Source: Christensenella sp. UBA1685 (GTDB lineage Bacteria > Bacillota > Clostridia > Christensenellales > CAG-138). From it: 43,698 bases of DNA. Position 1 is the stretch's first letter, and every line of letters begins with the position of its first letter. A program made the position numbers and the translations under genes. The notes under the pieces were generated by a model. That model searched no databases and was not told the DNA's origin. It saw nothing but the letters and a program-made list of their open reading frames with translations. The DNA lies in NCBI GenBank assembly GCA_002320595.1, contig DCKB01000024.1, forward strand, positions 1 to 43,698, read 5' to 3'. Below, in pieces: positions 7,651 to 15,353 of the stretch.

Positions 7651-8318
7651 GCAGTGTAATCCCCGTTATAGCTGACAAGCGAAGCGCTTTCAACGCCTTC
7701 AATGGAATTGAGCGCATTCACGAACGAAGTTGCCGCGCTGCTCAGGGCGACTTCAAGCGTAAGCTCAATGCCCGCGTCCGTTACGGTTTTGGATTTCACC
7801 GCGCTGCGTTTTACCTGCCCCGCCAAAGCTGCGGCGGCAGCCTGCTCGGCCGCCTCATTCCGGCAGCGCAGCACAAGAAGATACGGCGCATCCGCCCCCC
7901 TGCGCTTTGCAAAAAGCAGCAGCATACCGCCTATCACAATGGAACCGAATACGGCAAGCGGGATCAGCCCCGCGCCAAGCACGATGCCCACCGCAATGCT
8001 CCAAAAAAGAAACGCGATGTCGAGCGGTTCCTTGATTGCCGTGCGGAAGCGCACGATGGACAGCGCGCCCACCATGCCAAGGGAAAGCACAACGTTGCTC
8101 GTAACGGCGAGGATCACAAGCGTTGTAATCATCGTGAGCGCCATAAGCGCCACGCCAAAGGTTTTGCTGAACATTACGCCGCGGAAAGTTTTTCGATAAA
8201 TAAAATTGATGAACAGTCCCATCGCAAATGCAAGCGCAAGCGCAATTACCATATCGAGGATGCTGAAGGAAGCGATTTCCTCCAAAAAGCTGGATTTGAA
8301 GATGTCGTTGAAGGTCAT
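7647..8318 (-). CDS. DUF4956-family membrane protein, VTC/CotH operon partner
   Basis: 223 residues. Three to four hydrophobic segments lie in the first 140 (LDMVIALALAFAMGLFINFIY, FGVALMALTMITTLVILAV, LDIAFLFWSIAVGIVLGAGL, then VIGGMLLLF), with the conserved block GMVGALSIVRFRTAIKEPLDIAF between them, typical of DUF4956. A soluble C-terminal domain of about 85 residues ends SIEGVESASLVSYNGDY, resembling a small ferredoxin-like fold. The ATG at 8318 follows AGGAAAGGA. The gene lies between the VTC polymerase (32 bases upstream) and CotH (ATGA overlap). Family members regularly travel with VTC and CotH; their biochemical role is unknown. A channel or scaffold for polyphosphate synthesis at the membrane is inference. 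Confidence 0.88.
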   Translation of the reverse strand: MTFNDIFKSSFLEEIASFSILDMVIALALAFAMGLFINFIYRKTFRGVMFSKTFGVALMALTMITTLVILAVTSNVVLSLGMVGALSIVRFRTAIKEPLDIAFLFWSIAVGIVLGAGLIPLAVFGSIVIGGMLLLFAKRRGADAPYLLVLRCRNEAAEQAAAAALAGQVKRSAVKSKTVTDAGIELTLEVALSSAATSFVNALNSIEGVESASLVSYNGDYTA

Positions 8319-8350
8319 GGTCTCATTCCTTTCCTGTTTGTTTTGTACCG

Positions 8351-9025
8351 TCAGCCGTAGATACGGCATGCTGCGTATTTGGAAAACGCCCCTGCCATGC
8401 GCCCGGAAAGCTGAACCGCCCCCGCCACATGCGCGGGCAGGAACGCATCGTACTTGACTTCCAGCACGCAAAGCGGGCTCACAGCAAGCGTCGGCGCCGC
8501 CGGATCGAAGAAATCCCGGTTGTAAACGCCGCTTCGGATGCCCGTATCAAGCGTGACGCGCACATTGCCAAGCGGTTCAACAAAGGCTCGCCGTTGATAA
8601 TCCACGAGCGTTTTCGGGCGGAGCAGCTCGCTGCGCTGCTTGCAGTAAAACTCCTGCAAAAGCGGGCGCTCCGCCGCATCCCGCATCCATGCCGTATCCC
8701 CGGCGAGGATCCGTTCCGCCTCCGCGCGGGAAAGCTCTGCCTGAAGCTTTCTGCAAAGCCCGTTTTGTTTCATCTTCTTTTCCATACGGATCAGCGCATC
8801 CTCCCCATTGTAGCATCGGATGCGGAATTTTTCGCGGCCATCCACGCCGTCGAGCTTTTCATTGAGCGCCTTATCATACAGGTTGTCGAAATACAGGCTG
8901 CGGATCGCATACGTGCCGCCGTTGTGGCAGTCCCGCGCCATGCATGCGCTGAGGCGGGAACAGAGCGTCAGGACGTCGCCCGCATTGATGGTAAACTTGA
9001 GCTCATGCCGAAAATTTTCGGCCAT
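8351..9025 (-). CDS. VTC-domain polyphosphate polymerase
   Basis: 224 residues, essentially one VTC domain, the catalytic core that makes polyphosphate from ATP in yeast Vtc4. The charged residues lining the tunnel are all visible: RHELKF at the start, RSLYFDN, KFRIRCYN, RMEKKMK, DYQRRAF, RVTLDTGIRSG and LEVKYDAFLP near the end. The ATG at 9025 follows AGGAGG with good spacing; an in-frame GTG two codons earlier is less likely. First gene of a three-gene minus-strand operon with DUF4956 and CotH. The polymer product is known for the family; the destination (cytosol, membrane or surface) is not given by the sequence. Confidence 0.92.
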   Translation of the reverse strand: MAENFRHELKFTINAGDVLTLCSRLSACMARDCHNGGTYAIRSLYFDNLYDKALNEKLDGVDGREKFRIRCYNGEDALIRMEKKMKQNGLCRKLQAELSRAEAERILAGDTAWMRDAAERPLLQEFYCKQRSELLRPKTLVDYQRRAFVEPLGNVRVTLDTGIRSGVYNRDFFDPAAPTLAVSPLCVLEVKYDAFLPAHVAGAVQLSGRMAGAFSKYAACRIYG

Positions 9026-9126
9026 AGGCACCCCTCCTTGCAGGATTTAACCTGGTTTTTACATGTGCTATTCTATCCACATTTTTTGGGGGATTTGTGA
9101 TGGAAATCCATCAAAAGCAGAACGGA

Positions 9127-9164
9127 TTGCGGCAAAAACATGGCAAGCGGCCGTTTTGCCGCAA
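9127..9164. repeat. Imperfect palindrome between malic enzyme and the VTC operon
   Basis: TTGCGGCAAAA at 9127-9137 is matched by TTTTGCCGCAA at 9154-9164, an 11-bp inverted repeat with a 16-base loop. It lies between the malic enzyme terminator and the VTC start and may be a second terminator arm or an operator; nothing decides between them. Confidence 0.4.
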
Positions 9165-9166
9165 AA

Positions 9167-9200
9167 ACATAAATTCCCCTTCCCGAAACGGGAAGGGGAA
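9167..9200 (-). terminator. Terminator of the malic enzyme gene
   Basis: A perfect 12-bp stem, TTCCCCTTCCCG / CGGGAAGGGGAA with an AAA loop on the plus strand (9174-9200). On the minus strand it is followed by a T-rich tail, 20 bases after the malic enzyme stop. Confidence 0.85.
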
Positions 9201-9220
9201 CCCTGCTTTCACAATCCGTT

Positions 9221-10396
9221 TTAGATGCGCGCAACGCCGCTCCTGCGCGCAGCTTCCGCCACAGCCTCCGCCACAGCCTTGCCCACGCGCGGGTCAAACG
9301 CCGCAGGCAGAATGTACTCCTCGTTCAGTTCATCCTCGCCAATCAGCCCCGCAATGGCATAGGCTGCCGCGCGCTTCATCTCATCGTTGATGTCGCTTGC
9401 CCGCACATCAAACGTGCCGCGGAAGATGCCGGGGAACGCAAGCACGTTGTTCACCTGGTTCGGGAAATCGCTCCGCCCGGTGGCAATCACGCGCGCGCCG
9501 CCCGCCTTTGCTTCCTCCGGGAAAATTTCCGGCGTGGGGTTCGCACAGGCAAACAGGACCGCATCCCTCGCCATGGTTTTTACCATTTCCGTTGTGACGG
9601 CGCCCGGCGCGCTCACGCCGATGAACACGTCCGCACCGCAAAGCACATCCGCGAGCGTGCCTTTCTGCTTTGCGCGGTTTGTGACGCGTGCCATTTCTTC
9701 TTTAAACGGGTTCATGCCTTCTGCACGGCCTTCATAGATCGCGCCCTTCCGGTCGCACAGGGTGATGTTTTTAAAGCCATCGTCCAGCAGCAGCCGGGTG
9801 ATGGAGATCGCCGCCGCGCCCGCGCCGTTCACTACGATCTTCACTTCTTCTTTCTTTTTTCCCACAAGGCGCAGCGCGTTCACAAGCCCCGCCAACGTGA
9901 TGACAGCCGTGCCGTGCTGGTCGTCATGGAAAATCGGGATGTCGCACTTTTCCTTCAGCTTGCGCTCAATCTCAAAGCAACGGGGCGCTGCGATATCCTC
10001 CAGATTCACGCCCCCAAAGGAGCCGGAGATCATGTAAATCGTGTTCACGATCTCATCCACATCCTTGCTCTTAACGCAAAGCGGGAACGCATCCACATCC
10101 CCAAACGCCTTGAAGAGCACGCATTTGCCCTCCATTACGGGCATGCCGGCTTCAGGGCCGATGTCGCCAAGGCCCAGCACCGCCGTGCCGTCCGTCACCA
10201 CGAGGCACATATTGTGCCTGCGGGTCAGTTCGTAGCTTTTGTTCACATCCTTTTGAATTTCAAGGCAAGGCTGCGCCACACCGGGCGTATAGGCCAGAGA
10301 AAGGTCTTCCTTGGTCTCGACCGGCACGGTGGCGATCACCTCGATTTTGCCGCCCCATTCCTCATGCAGGCGCAGGGATTCCTTTGCGTAGTCCAT
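9221..10396 (-). CDS. NAD(P)-dependent malic enzyme
   Basis: 391 residues, the usual length of the short bacterial malic enzyme. It oxidatively decarboxylates malate to pyruvate in the cytosol. Motifs seen: SLAYTPGVAQPC (about 35-46), VTDGTAVLGLGDIGPEAGMPVMEGK (about 67-91), FGGVNLEDIAAPRCFEIE, FHDDQHGTAVITLAGLVNAL (metal and substrate ligands), and a nucleotide-binding GAGAAAISITRLL (about 193-205). The ATG at 10396 follows AAGGGAG at an unusually long distance (10 bases). It is a single gene with its own promoter and terminator. Cofactor choice (NAD or NADP) cannot be told from the sequence by eye. Confidence 0.95.
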   Translation of the reverse strand: MDYAKESLRLHEEWGGKIEVIATVPVETKEDLSLAYTPGVAQPCLEIQKDVNKSYELTRRHNMCLVVTDGTAVLGLGDIGPEAGMPVMEGKCVLFKAFGDVDAFPLCVKSKDVDEIVNTIYMISGSFGGVNLEDIAAPRCFEIERKLKEKCDIPIFHDDQHGTAVITLAGLVNALRLVGKKKEEVKIVVNGAGAAAISITRLLLDDGFKNITLCDRKGAIYEGRAEGMNPFKEEMARVTNRAKQKGTLADVLCGADVFIGVSAPGAVTTEMVKTMARDAVLFACANPTPEIFPEEAKAGGARVIATGRSDFPNQVNNVLAFPGIFRGTFDVRASDINDEMKRAAAYAIAGLIGEDELNEEYILPAAFDPRVGKAVAEAVAEAARRSGVARI

Positions 10397-10460
10397 CGGT
10401 TTTTCGCTCCCTTAAAATGATAGTAAATTTGCAAATGCAGCAGCATCAAATACGAAATAC

Positions 10461-10489
10461 AGTATACGTTTTTTTCCATCGCAGCGCAA
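10461..10489 (-). promoter_or_regulatory. Promoter of the malic enzyme gene
   Basis: Minus strand TTGCGC (10484-10489), 17-bp spacer, TATACT (10461-10466). The start codon lies about 65 bases downstream. The same TTGCGC-17-TATACT combination precedes the YitT gene at 35277-35305. Confidence 0.7.
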
Positions 10490-10540
10490 GCGTTCGCAGC
10501 ATGCTTTCAAGATTCCCTTTTCCTCTTTTATGAAATTCAT

Positions 10541-10548
10541 GTTATACT
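10541..10548 (+). promoter_or_regulatory. Extended -10 promoter for the YczE-like gene
   Basis: TGT-TATACT with TATACT at 10543-10548. No clear -35 is seen, but the TG extension supports it. Transcription would begin near 10555, directly before the hairpin at 10559. Confidence 0.5.
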
Positions 10549-10558
10549 GATTAAAAAC

Positions 10559-10593
10559 AGCTTTTCCTGTTTCAGCATCAAACGGGAAAAGCT
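10559..10593. promoter_or_regulatory. 13-bp hairpin in the 5' leader of the YczE-like gene
   Basis: AGCTTTTCCTGTT pairs with AACGGGAAAAGCT (13 bp, one T-G pair) around a 9-base loop. On the plus strand it would form the 5' end of the mRNA. On the minus strand it is followed by TTTTT, so it could also stop antisense transcription coming from the ABC operon. Confidence 0.5.
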
Positions 10594-10623
10594 ATCTTTC
10601 TGCTTCGGGAGCGTTCTATTTTG

Positions 10624-11331
10624 ATGAAAAAACGGCTGTTTTACACGGAACTCGCCTATCTCTTCGGCATCCTTGCCATCGCGCTTGGCACCGCCTTTAT
10701 GGAACGGGCGGATTTCGGCATGTCCATGGTGGTAGCGCCCGCCTACGTACTTTATTTGAAGCTTTCCGCAACTTGGGAATTCGTGACGTTCGGCATGATG
10801 GAATACACGCTGCAGGCCATCGTCCTTCTCCTTATGGCCGCCCTGCTCCGGCGCTTCCGCCTTTCTTACCTGTTCTCGTTTTTCACGGCCGTGCTTTACG
10901 GCTTCGCGCTGGATGGCTGCATGGCGCTTGTGGGCCTGTTCTCGCCGGCAACGATTCCTTGGCGCATCGGCTTCTTTGTTGCCGGCGCACTGCTCTGCTC
11001 CCTCGGCGTAGCGCTTATGTTCCATACCTATCTTGCGCCGGAGGCCTACGAACTTTTCGTGAAAGAAGTTTCCGCGCGGTTTTGCATCGACATCCACAAA
11101 TTCAAAACCCTGTACGATTGCGTGAGCTGTCTGCTTGGCGTTGTGCTCTCCTTTGTGTTCTTCGGCCTTTGGAAATTTGAAGGCGTGAAATGGGGAACGA
11201 TCCTTTGCGCGCTCTGCAACGGCGCGTTGATTGGCCTGCTCGGAAAGCGGATGGAAGCGCGCTGGGAATTCGCGGACGCGCTCCCCTTCCGCCGTTATTT
11301 TGAGGTTCCGCAGCAGGCAGCCGGACGCTGA
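10624..11331 (+). CDS. YczE/DUF6198-like integral membrane protein
   Basis: 235 residues with five or six hydrophobic segments and the start pattern of the YczE/YitT-like membrane group: ELAYLFGILAIALGTAFMERADFGMSMVVAPAYVLYLK (about 9-46), then LYGFALDGCMAL and GTILCALCNGALIGLLGK near the end. The ATG at 10624 is used; a TTG one codon before it is in frame. Only a weak GGGAG site is visible. It ends four bases from the convergent ABC permease gene. Function is unknown in this family; a substrate-binding or transport role is not supported by any motif I can see. Confidence 0.75.
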   Translation: MKKRLFYTELAYLFGILAIALGTAFMERADFGMSMVVAPAYVLYLKLSATWEFVTFGMMEYTLQAIVLLLMAALLRRFRLSYLFSFFTAVLYGFALDGCMALVGLFSPATIPWRIGFFVAGALLCSLGVALMFHTYLAPEAYELFVKEVSARFCIDIHKFKTLYDCVSCLLGVVLSFVFFGLWKFEGVKWGTILCALCNGALIGLLGKRMEARWEFADALPFRRYFEVPQQAAGR

Positions 11332-11335
11332 ATTG

Positions 11336-12919
11336 CTACAGCGCGGCGAAGCGGCGCGCGCCTTTGCCGCAAAGGCTTCTCCAAAGCAGAAGCGAGCCTG
11401 CGATGCAAAGCGCGAGGAACAGATATGCCACAAGGGCCGCGTCCACCGCACCCGTCAGCGTAAGCACGAGCGGTACGCCCGCAAACAGCATGGAGCCAAA
11501 CACAGTAACAAACATGGGCAGCCCCTGTTTCACGACCTCCGTTTCGCTCTTCCAGTCAAACTTCGGGTGCAGAAGGTTAAGCCAAAGCCCCGCAAGGCCC
11601 GCAAACACAGCAAATGCGGCAGGTAGAGCATAGAGCAGCACAGCTTCGGAGAAGGCCGGCCGGAGCGCTACGGTAAACAGCGTGGCCGCGACCGCCTGCG
11701 CAGGCAGCGTAAGGGCAAGGTGCAGGGAGAGCTTTGCGCGGAAAACGGACGTTGCGGAAACGGGCAGCACTTTGAGTTGGTCAATCCCCTTCCCTTCGAG
11801 CGAGATGGAGGATGCCGTCGTCGTGCTCATGCCAAGCATCCACGCTGCAAGATACGGCACCATAGGGGCGAGTGCCGGGATGGGAACACCCATTTCCTGC
11901 GTAATGCTTCCCAAATCCACAAACAGGAGCGCCACGCCCGCGGCAAGCAACAGCAGCGGCCCTACTGCCGTGTTTGTAACATAGATCGTTGAGGCCAGGT
12001 ACCGCCGCACCTCCCGCAGGAACAGCGCATGGCGCATGGATGCAACGCGAACCGCCCCCGCTTCGCGTTTTTGTGTTGTGCCTGCCGTCAGAACCGCATG
12101 CAGCGGGCGCATATAGCGTGCTGCAAGCCACGCAAACAGCGCGAACGGCAGGATGCTCGCCAAGGTGAACAGCACAAACGTGCTTCCATCGCCCAAAGCC
12201 GCCTCCGCAAACCAGCGTGCCAGCGGGTACGCCTTATAAAGGCTTTCCGCAAGCTGCACGCCAATGTCTTCAAACCCTTCGATGATGGGCTGCATGTTGA
12301 AGGAAAGCGCCATCGCCGCAAGCACCAGCGCAAGGGACAGCGCAATGCGCACGCCGTTCGTGCGGCGGAACGCCGACCCGATCTTGGCCACGAGCGTCCC
12401 CAGCGCGGCGGCGATGGTGATGGGCAAAAGCGGAGAGAGCAACGCCAGCAGAATGCAGCGCAGCACAAAAGCAGCCCCCACATCCGCATGCAGGCCATAT
12501 GCAACCGCCGCCGGCACGAGCACCGCGCCCTGGAATAGCAGGTTGCGCAGCATGAGTTTCAGCAGCCTGCTGAGCGCGATCGTCCGCACCGGAATGGGCA
12601 GCGAAAACACCTGATCAAAATCCCGGAAGGTAAAGAGCACATTCGGAGCGCTCACAAAGCTCGTTATAACCGTCACCAGCGCGCCGGCGACGGCAGCGAT
12701 GCCAAGGATCAGTTCGGGCACACCCAGCGCTGCAAACGCGCCCGCCATCATATAAAAATACAGGAACGCTGTCCCTCCAAGGCACACAGCCACAAAAGCA
12801 GCCAACACGAGTCCGCCCACAGCCTTGCGCTTTTGAGCGGGATCGCTGCCGTGGCGCAGACGGTTCACGCCCAACACGCCGAGCGCATCTACCCGGAGAA
12901 GGTACAAAAGCTTTTTCAT
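11336..12919 (-). CDS. ABC transporter permease, ABC-2-like exporter
   Basis: 527 residues with about twelve hydrophobic segments and an N-terminal MKKLLYLLRVDALGVLGVNRL cytoplasmic helix, the look of large ABC-2-type permeases paired with one ATPase. It has no nucleotide-binding motifs. The start overlaps the stop of the ATPase gene (12916-12919, ATGA), so the two are translationally coupled and form an exporter. Substrate unknown; such pairs in Firmicutes often export antimicrobial peptides, lipids or drugs. No two-component system or GntR regulator adjoins it, so drug-resistance annotation would be speculation. Confidence 0.85.
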   Translation of the reverse strand: MKKLLYLLRVDALGVLGVNRLRHGSDPAQKRKAVGGLVLAAFVAVCLGGTAFLYFYMMAGAFAALGVPELILGIAAVAGALVTVITSFVSAPNVLFTFRDFDQVFSLPIPVRTIALSRLLKLMLRNLLFQGAVLVPAAVAYGLHADVGAAFVLRCILLALLSPLLPITIAAALGTLVAKIGSAFRRTNGVRIALSLALVLAAMALSFNMQPIIEGFEDIGVQLAESLYKAYPLARWFAEAALGDGSTFVLFTLASILPFALFAWLAARYMRPLHAVLTAGTTQKREAGAVRVASMRHALFLREVRRYLASTIYVTNTAVGPLLLLAAGVALLFVDLGSITQEMGVPIPALAPMVPYLAAWMLGMSTTTASSISLEGKGIDQLKVLPVSATSVFRAKLSLHLALTLPAQAVAATLFTVALRPAFSEAVLLYALPAAFAVFAGLAGLWLNLLHPKFDWKSETEVVKQGLPMFVTVFGSMLFAGVPLVLTLTGAVDAALVAYLFLALCIAGSLLLWRSLCGKGARRFAAL

Positions 12920-13626
12920 GCGTCGATCAACTCCATAAACACATCCTCAAGGGAATGATCGCCCTTGACGGTTCCCGTTTCACCCGCTGCCACAAGGCGG
13001 CCGTTTTTGATGATCGCAATTTTATTGCAGAGCTTTTCCGCCACCTCCAGCACATGCGTAGAGAAGAAAATTGCCGCGCCCGCATCGCAAAGTTCCCGCA
13101 TCATGCCCTTAAGCGTATGCGAAGCCTTCGGATCAAGGCCCACAAAAGGTTCATCCAAAATCAGCAGCTTCGGCGCATGCACAAGCGCCGCAATGAGCGC
13201 CGTTTTCTGCTTCATGCCGTGGGAATACGAGCCGATCAGCCCGCCCAGGCTTTCCTCCATCTCAAATGCCGCGGCATAGCGCGCAATACGCTGCTGCCGC
13301 TCAGCCTCCGCAACGCCGAACACGTCCGCAATGAAATTGATGTATTGCATGCCCGTCAGATAATCGTACAGCTCCGGATTGTCCGGGATGTAGGCTGTAA
13401 TTGCTTTGCAGGCAACCGGCTCTTCCCGCACAGACATGCCGCCGATGCGGATTTCCCCTTCCTCAAAGCCCAATGCGCCGACTGCCGCGCGGATAGCGGT
13501 CGTCTTTCCCGCGCCGTTGTGGCCGATAAAACCGTAAATGTCCCCCGCATCAACGCTGAGGGAAAGCCTGTCTACTGCCCGTTTCCCACCGGGATAGGTT
13601 TTGGAAAAGTTTTCAAATGCAAGCAT
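12916..13626 (-). CDS. ABC transporter ATP-binding protein
   Basis: 236 residues. Walker A is GHNGAGKTT (about 35-43), the Q-loop region lies near AYIPDNPELYDYLTG, the signature is SYSHGMKQK and Walker B is LLILDEPFVGLD, with the H-loop in FFSTHVLEVAE. The signature SHGMKQK is characteristic of the ABC-2 exporter ATPases. The ATG at 13626 follows GGAGG; the frame is open 14 codons upstream without a ribosome site. It is the first gene of a two-gene operon, read from a near-consensus promoter that overlaps a palindrome. Confidence 0.95.
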   Translation of the reverse strand: MLAFENFSKTYPGGKRAVDRLSLSVDAGDIYGFIGHNGAGKTTAIRAAVGALGFEEGEIRIGGMSVREEPVACKAITAYIPDNPELYDYLTGMQYINFIADVFGVAEAERQQRIARYAAAFEMEESLGGLIGSYSHGMKQKTALIAALVHAPKLLILDEPFVGLDPKASHTLKGMMRELCDAGAAIFFSTHVLEVAEKLCNKIAIIKNGRLVAAGETGTVKGDHSLEDVFMELIDA

Positions 13627-13661
13627 ATGCCCTCCTTGGCCGCCGGTGCGGCACCTTATAT

Positions 13662-13686
13662 TTTGCATTGTTTATTATAATGCAAA
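13662..13686. promoter_or_regulatory. Operator-like palindrome over the ABC operon promoter
   Basis: TTTGCATT (13662-13669) and AATGCAAA (13679-13686) form an 8-bp inverted repeat with a 9-bp spacer. It spans the -10 box (13674-13679) and presumed start of the ABC operon, the position of a repressor site. Confidence 0.5.
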
Positions 13687-13702
13687 TGATGCATCTTGGC
13701 AA
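13674..13702 (-). promoter_or_regulatory. Promoter of the ABC exporter operon
   Basis: Minus strand TTGCCA (13697-13702), 17-bp spacer, TATAAT (13674-13679), about 48 bases before the ATPase start codon. Confidence 0.8.
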
Positions 13703-13792
13703 GATGCTCTTTGAAAACCGCAGATGCATTTGGGTTCGGTTTATGGTAATATATTTTATTAAGTTACTATAATTTATGAACGGAAGTATATC

Positions 13793-15193
13793 ATGAAATT
13801 ACGCTCCCTGATTGGAACAAAAAGCTTTTACCGCGCTGTGCTTGCAATCGCTGTGCCGGTTATGATTCAAAACGGCATCACGCAATTTGTCGGCGTGCTT
13901 GATAACCTGATGGTCGGCCGCCTTGGTACGGAACAGATGTCGGGGGTGGCCATCGCCAACCAACTCATCTTTATTTTCAATCTGTGCATCTTTGGGGGCC
14001 TGTCGGGAGCAGGCATTTTCGGCGCACAATTTGCCGGGAAGCGGGATGTGGACGGCATCCGCAACGTATTTCGGTTTAAGCTGATCGTCTGTATCATCGT
14101 TTGCACCGTGTGCCTTTTTGCGCTCGGCTTCTGGAGCGAACCGCTTATCAGCCTGTTCCTGCATGAAGGAAGCGCGGAGGGCGACTTGGCGCTGACGCTC
14201 GCCTATGGCCTAGATTATACCCGGGTGATGCTGTGGGGCCTCGTGCCGTATGCCCTTTCTCAGGCATATGCCTCAACGCTGCGCGAAACGGGCGAAACCG
14301 TTCGTCCGATGGTCGCAAGCATCGCCGCGGTTGTAACAAACCTTGTGTTGAATTACCTGCTTATCTTCGGCAAGTTCGGCCTTCCGGCGCTGGGCGCTTC
14401 CGGTGCTGCCATCGCAACGGTGATTTCCCGCTTTGTAGAACTTGCGCTCATCGTCTTTTGGTCCCATGCACATCCGGAGCGCACCCCCTTCTTCCTGGGT
14501 GCATACCGCTCACTGCGCGTGCCGCGCGCACTCACTGTTCATATTGTGCAAAAAGGCATGCCGCTGCTGCTTAACGAGGCGCTTTGGTCCATGGGCATGT
14601 CGCTCCTGAACCAATGCTATTCCATGCGCGGCCTTGCCGCGATTGCCGCCGTGAACATTTGCAGCACGGTGTCCCAGTTGTTCAACGTGGTGTTTATGTC
14701 GCTCGGTTCCTCCATCGGCATCGTGGTGGGCAACCTGCTTGGCGCGGGCAAAGCGGAGGAAGCGCGCGATACCGACAGGAAGATGATCGCCTTCAGCGTT
14801 ATGACCTGCTTCATGCTCGGCGGGCTGCTTGCCGCCGCCTCCGGCCTGATCCCTGAACTATACAACACCACGGCTGAAGTAAAAGCGCTTGCAGCTTCCT
14901 TCCTTGTCATCAGCGCATGCAGCATGCCGTTCCATGCCTTTTCCCATGCGTGCTATTTCACGCTGCGTTCCGGCGGCCAAACCAAGATCACCATGCTGTT
15001 TGACAGCGGCTATGTCTGGTGCATATGCATCCCCGTTGCGTTTGTGCTTTCCCGCTTCACAAGCATCCATATTGTGCCGATGTTTTTCATTTGTACCGCG
15101 TTGGAGATCGTCAAATGTATCGCCGGATATCTGTTCGTAAAAAGCGGCAAATGGATTCGCACCATTGTTCCTTCGCCCGCTTCGGACGGATAA
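13793..15193 (+). CDS. MATE-family efflux transporter
   Basis: 466 residues with twelve hydrophobic segments in two related halves. The N-terminal half has the MATE features IAVPVMIQNGITQFVGVLDNLMVGRLGTEQMSGVAIANQL (about 19-58) and the repeat-like GMPLLLNEALWSMGMSLLNQCYSMRGLAAIAAVNI (about 251-285). MATE pumps export cationic drugs or metabolites using Na+ or H+ gradients. The ATG at 13793 follows GGAAG. It is divergent from the ABC exporter operon, sharing the 166-bp intergenic region. Substrate cannot be read from the sequence. Confidence 0.93.
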   Translation: MKLRSLIGTKSFYRAVLAIAVPVMIQNGITQFVGVLDNLMVGRLGTEQMSGVAIANQLIFIFNLCIFGGLSGAGIFGAQFAGKRDVDGIRNVFRFKLIVCIIVCTVCLFALGFWSEPLISLFLHEGSAEGDLALTLAYGLDYTRVMLWGLVPYALSQAYASTLRETGETVRPMVASIAAVVTNLVLNYLLIFGKFGLPALGASGAAIATVISRFVELALIVFWSHAHPERTPFFLGAYRSLRVPRALTVHIVQKGMPLLLNEALWSMGMSLLNQCYSMRGLAAIAAVNICSTVSQLFNVVFMSLGSSIGIVVGNLLGAGKAEEARDTDRKMIAFSVMTCFMLGGLLAAASGLIPELYNTTAEVKALAASFLVISACSMPFHAFSHACYFTLRSGGQTKITMLFDSGYVWCICIPVAFVLSRFTSIHIVPMFFICTALEIVKCIAGYLFVKSGKWIRTIVPSPASDG

Positions 15194-15353
15194 GCAAAAC
15201 GGATTCCACAGCCCGACCGTTCCGTCATTGTTTGGCGCGGAATGCGGAGCGCCGCAAGCAGCGGCAACGATGCTACGGGAAATGTCTGTCCTTAAAACCC
15301 GTATGTCCCCTTGCCGGTCGATAGAGGCTTCGGGGGTTTTCAGTATCTTTCGC
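15194..15353. other. Intergenic region between convergent genes
   Basis: 160 bp between the MATE stop and the amidohydrolase stop. I see no gene or strong terminator. The AT-richer peptide block begins here, so this may be the left edge of the acquired segment; no copy of the tRNA-Val 3' end is visible. Confidence 0.5.

Noticed and set aside
10537..11451. 304-residue minus-strand ORF over the YczE-like gene
   Set aside because: Antisense of a membrane protein gene; highly charged, no domains, no ribosome site.
15194..15353. Left att site of the opp block
   Set aside because: I looked for the 20-bp tRNA-Val 3' end here and did not find it; the border remains unknown.
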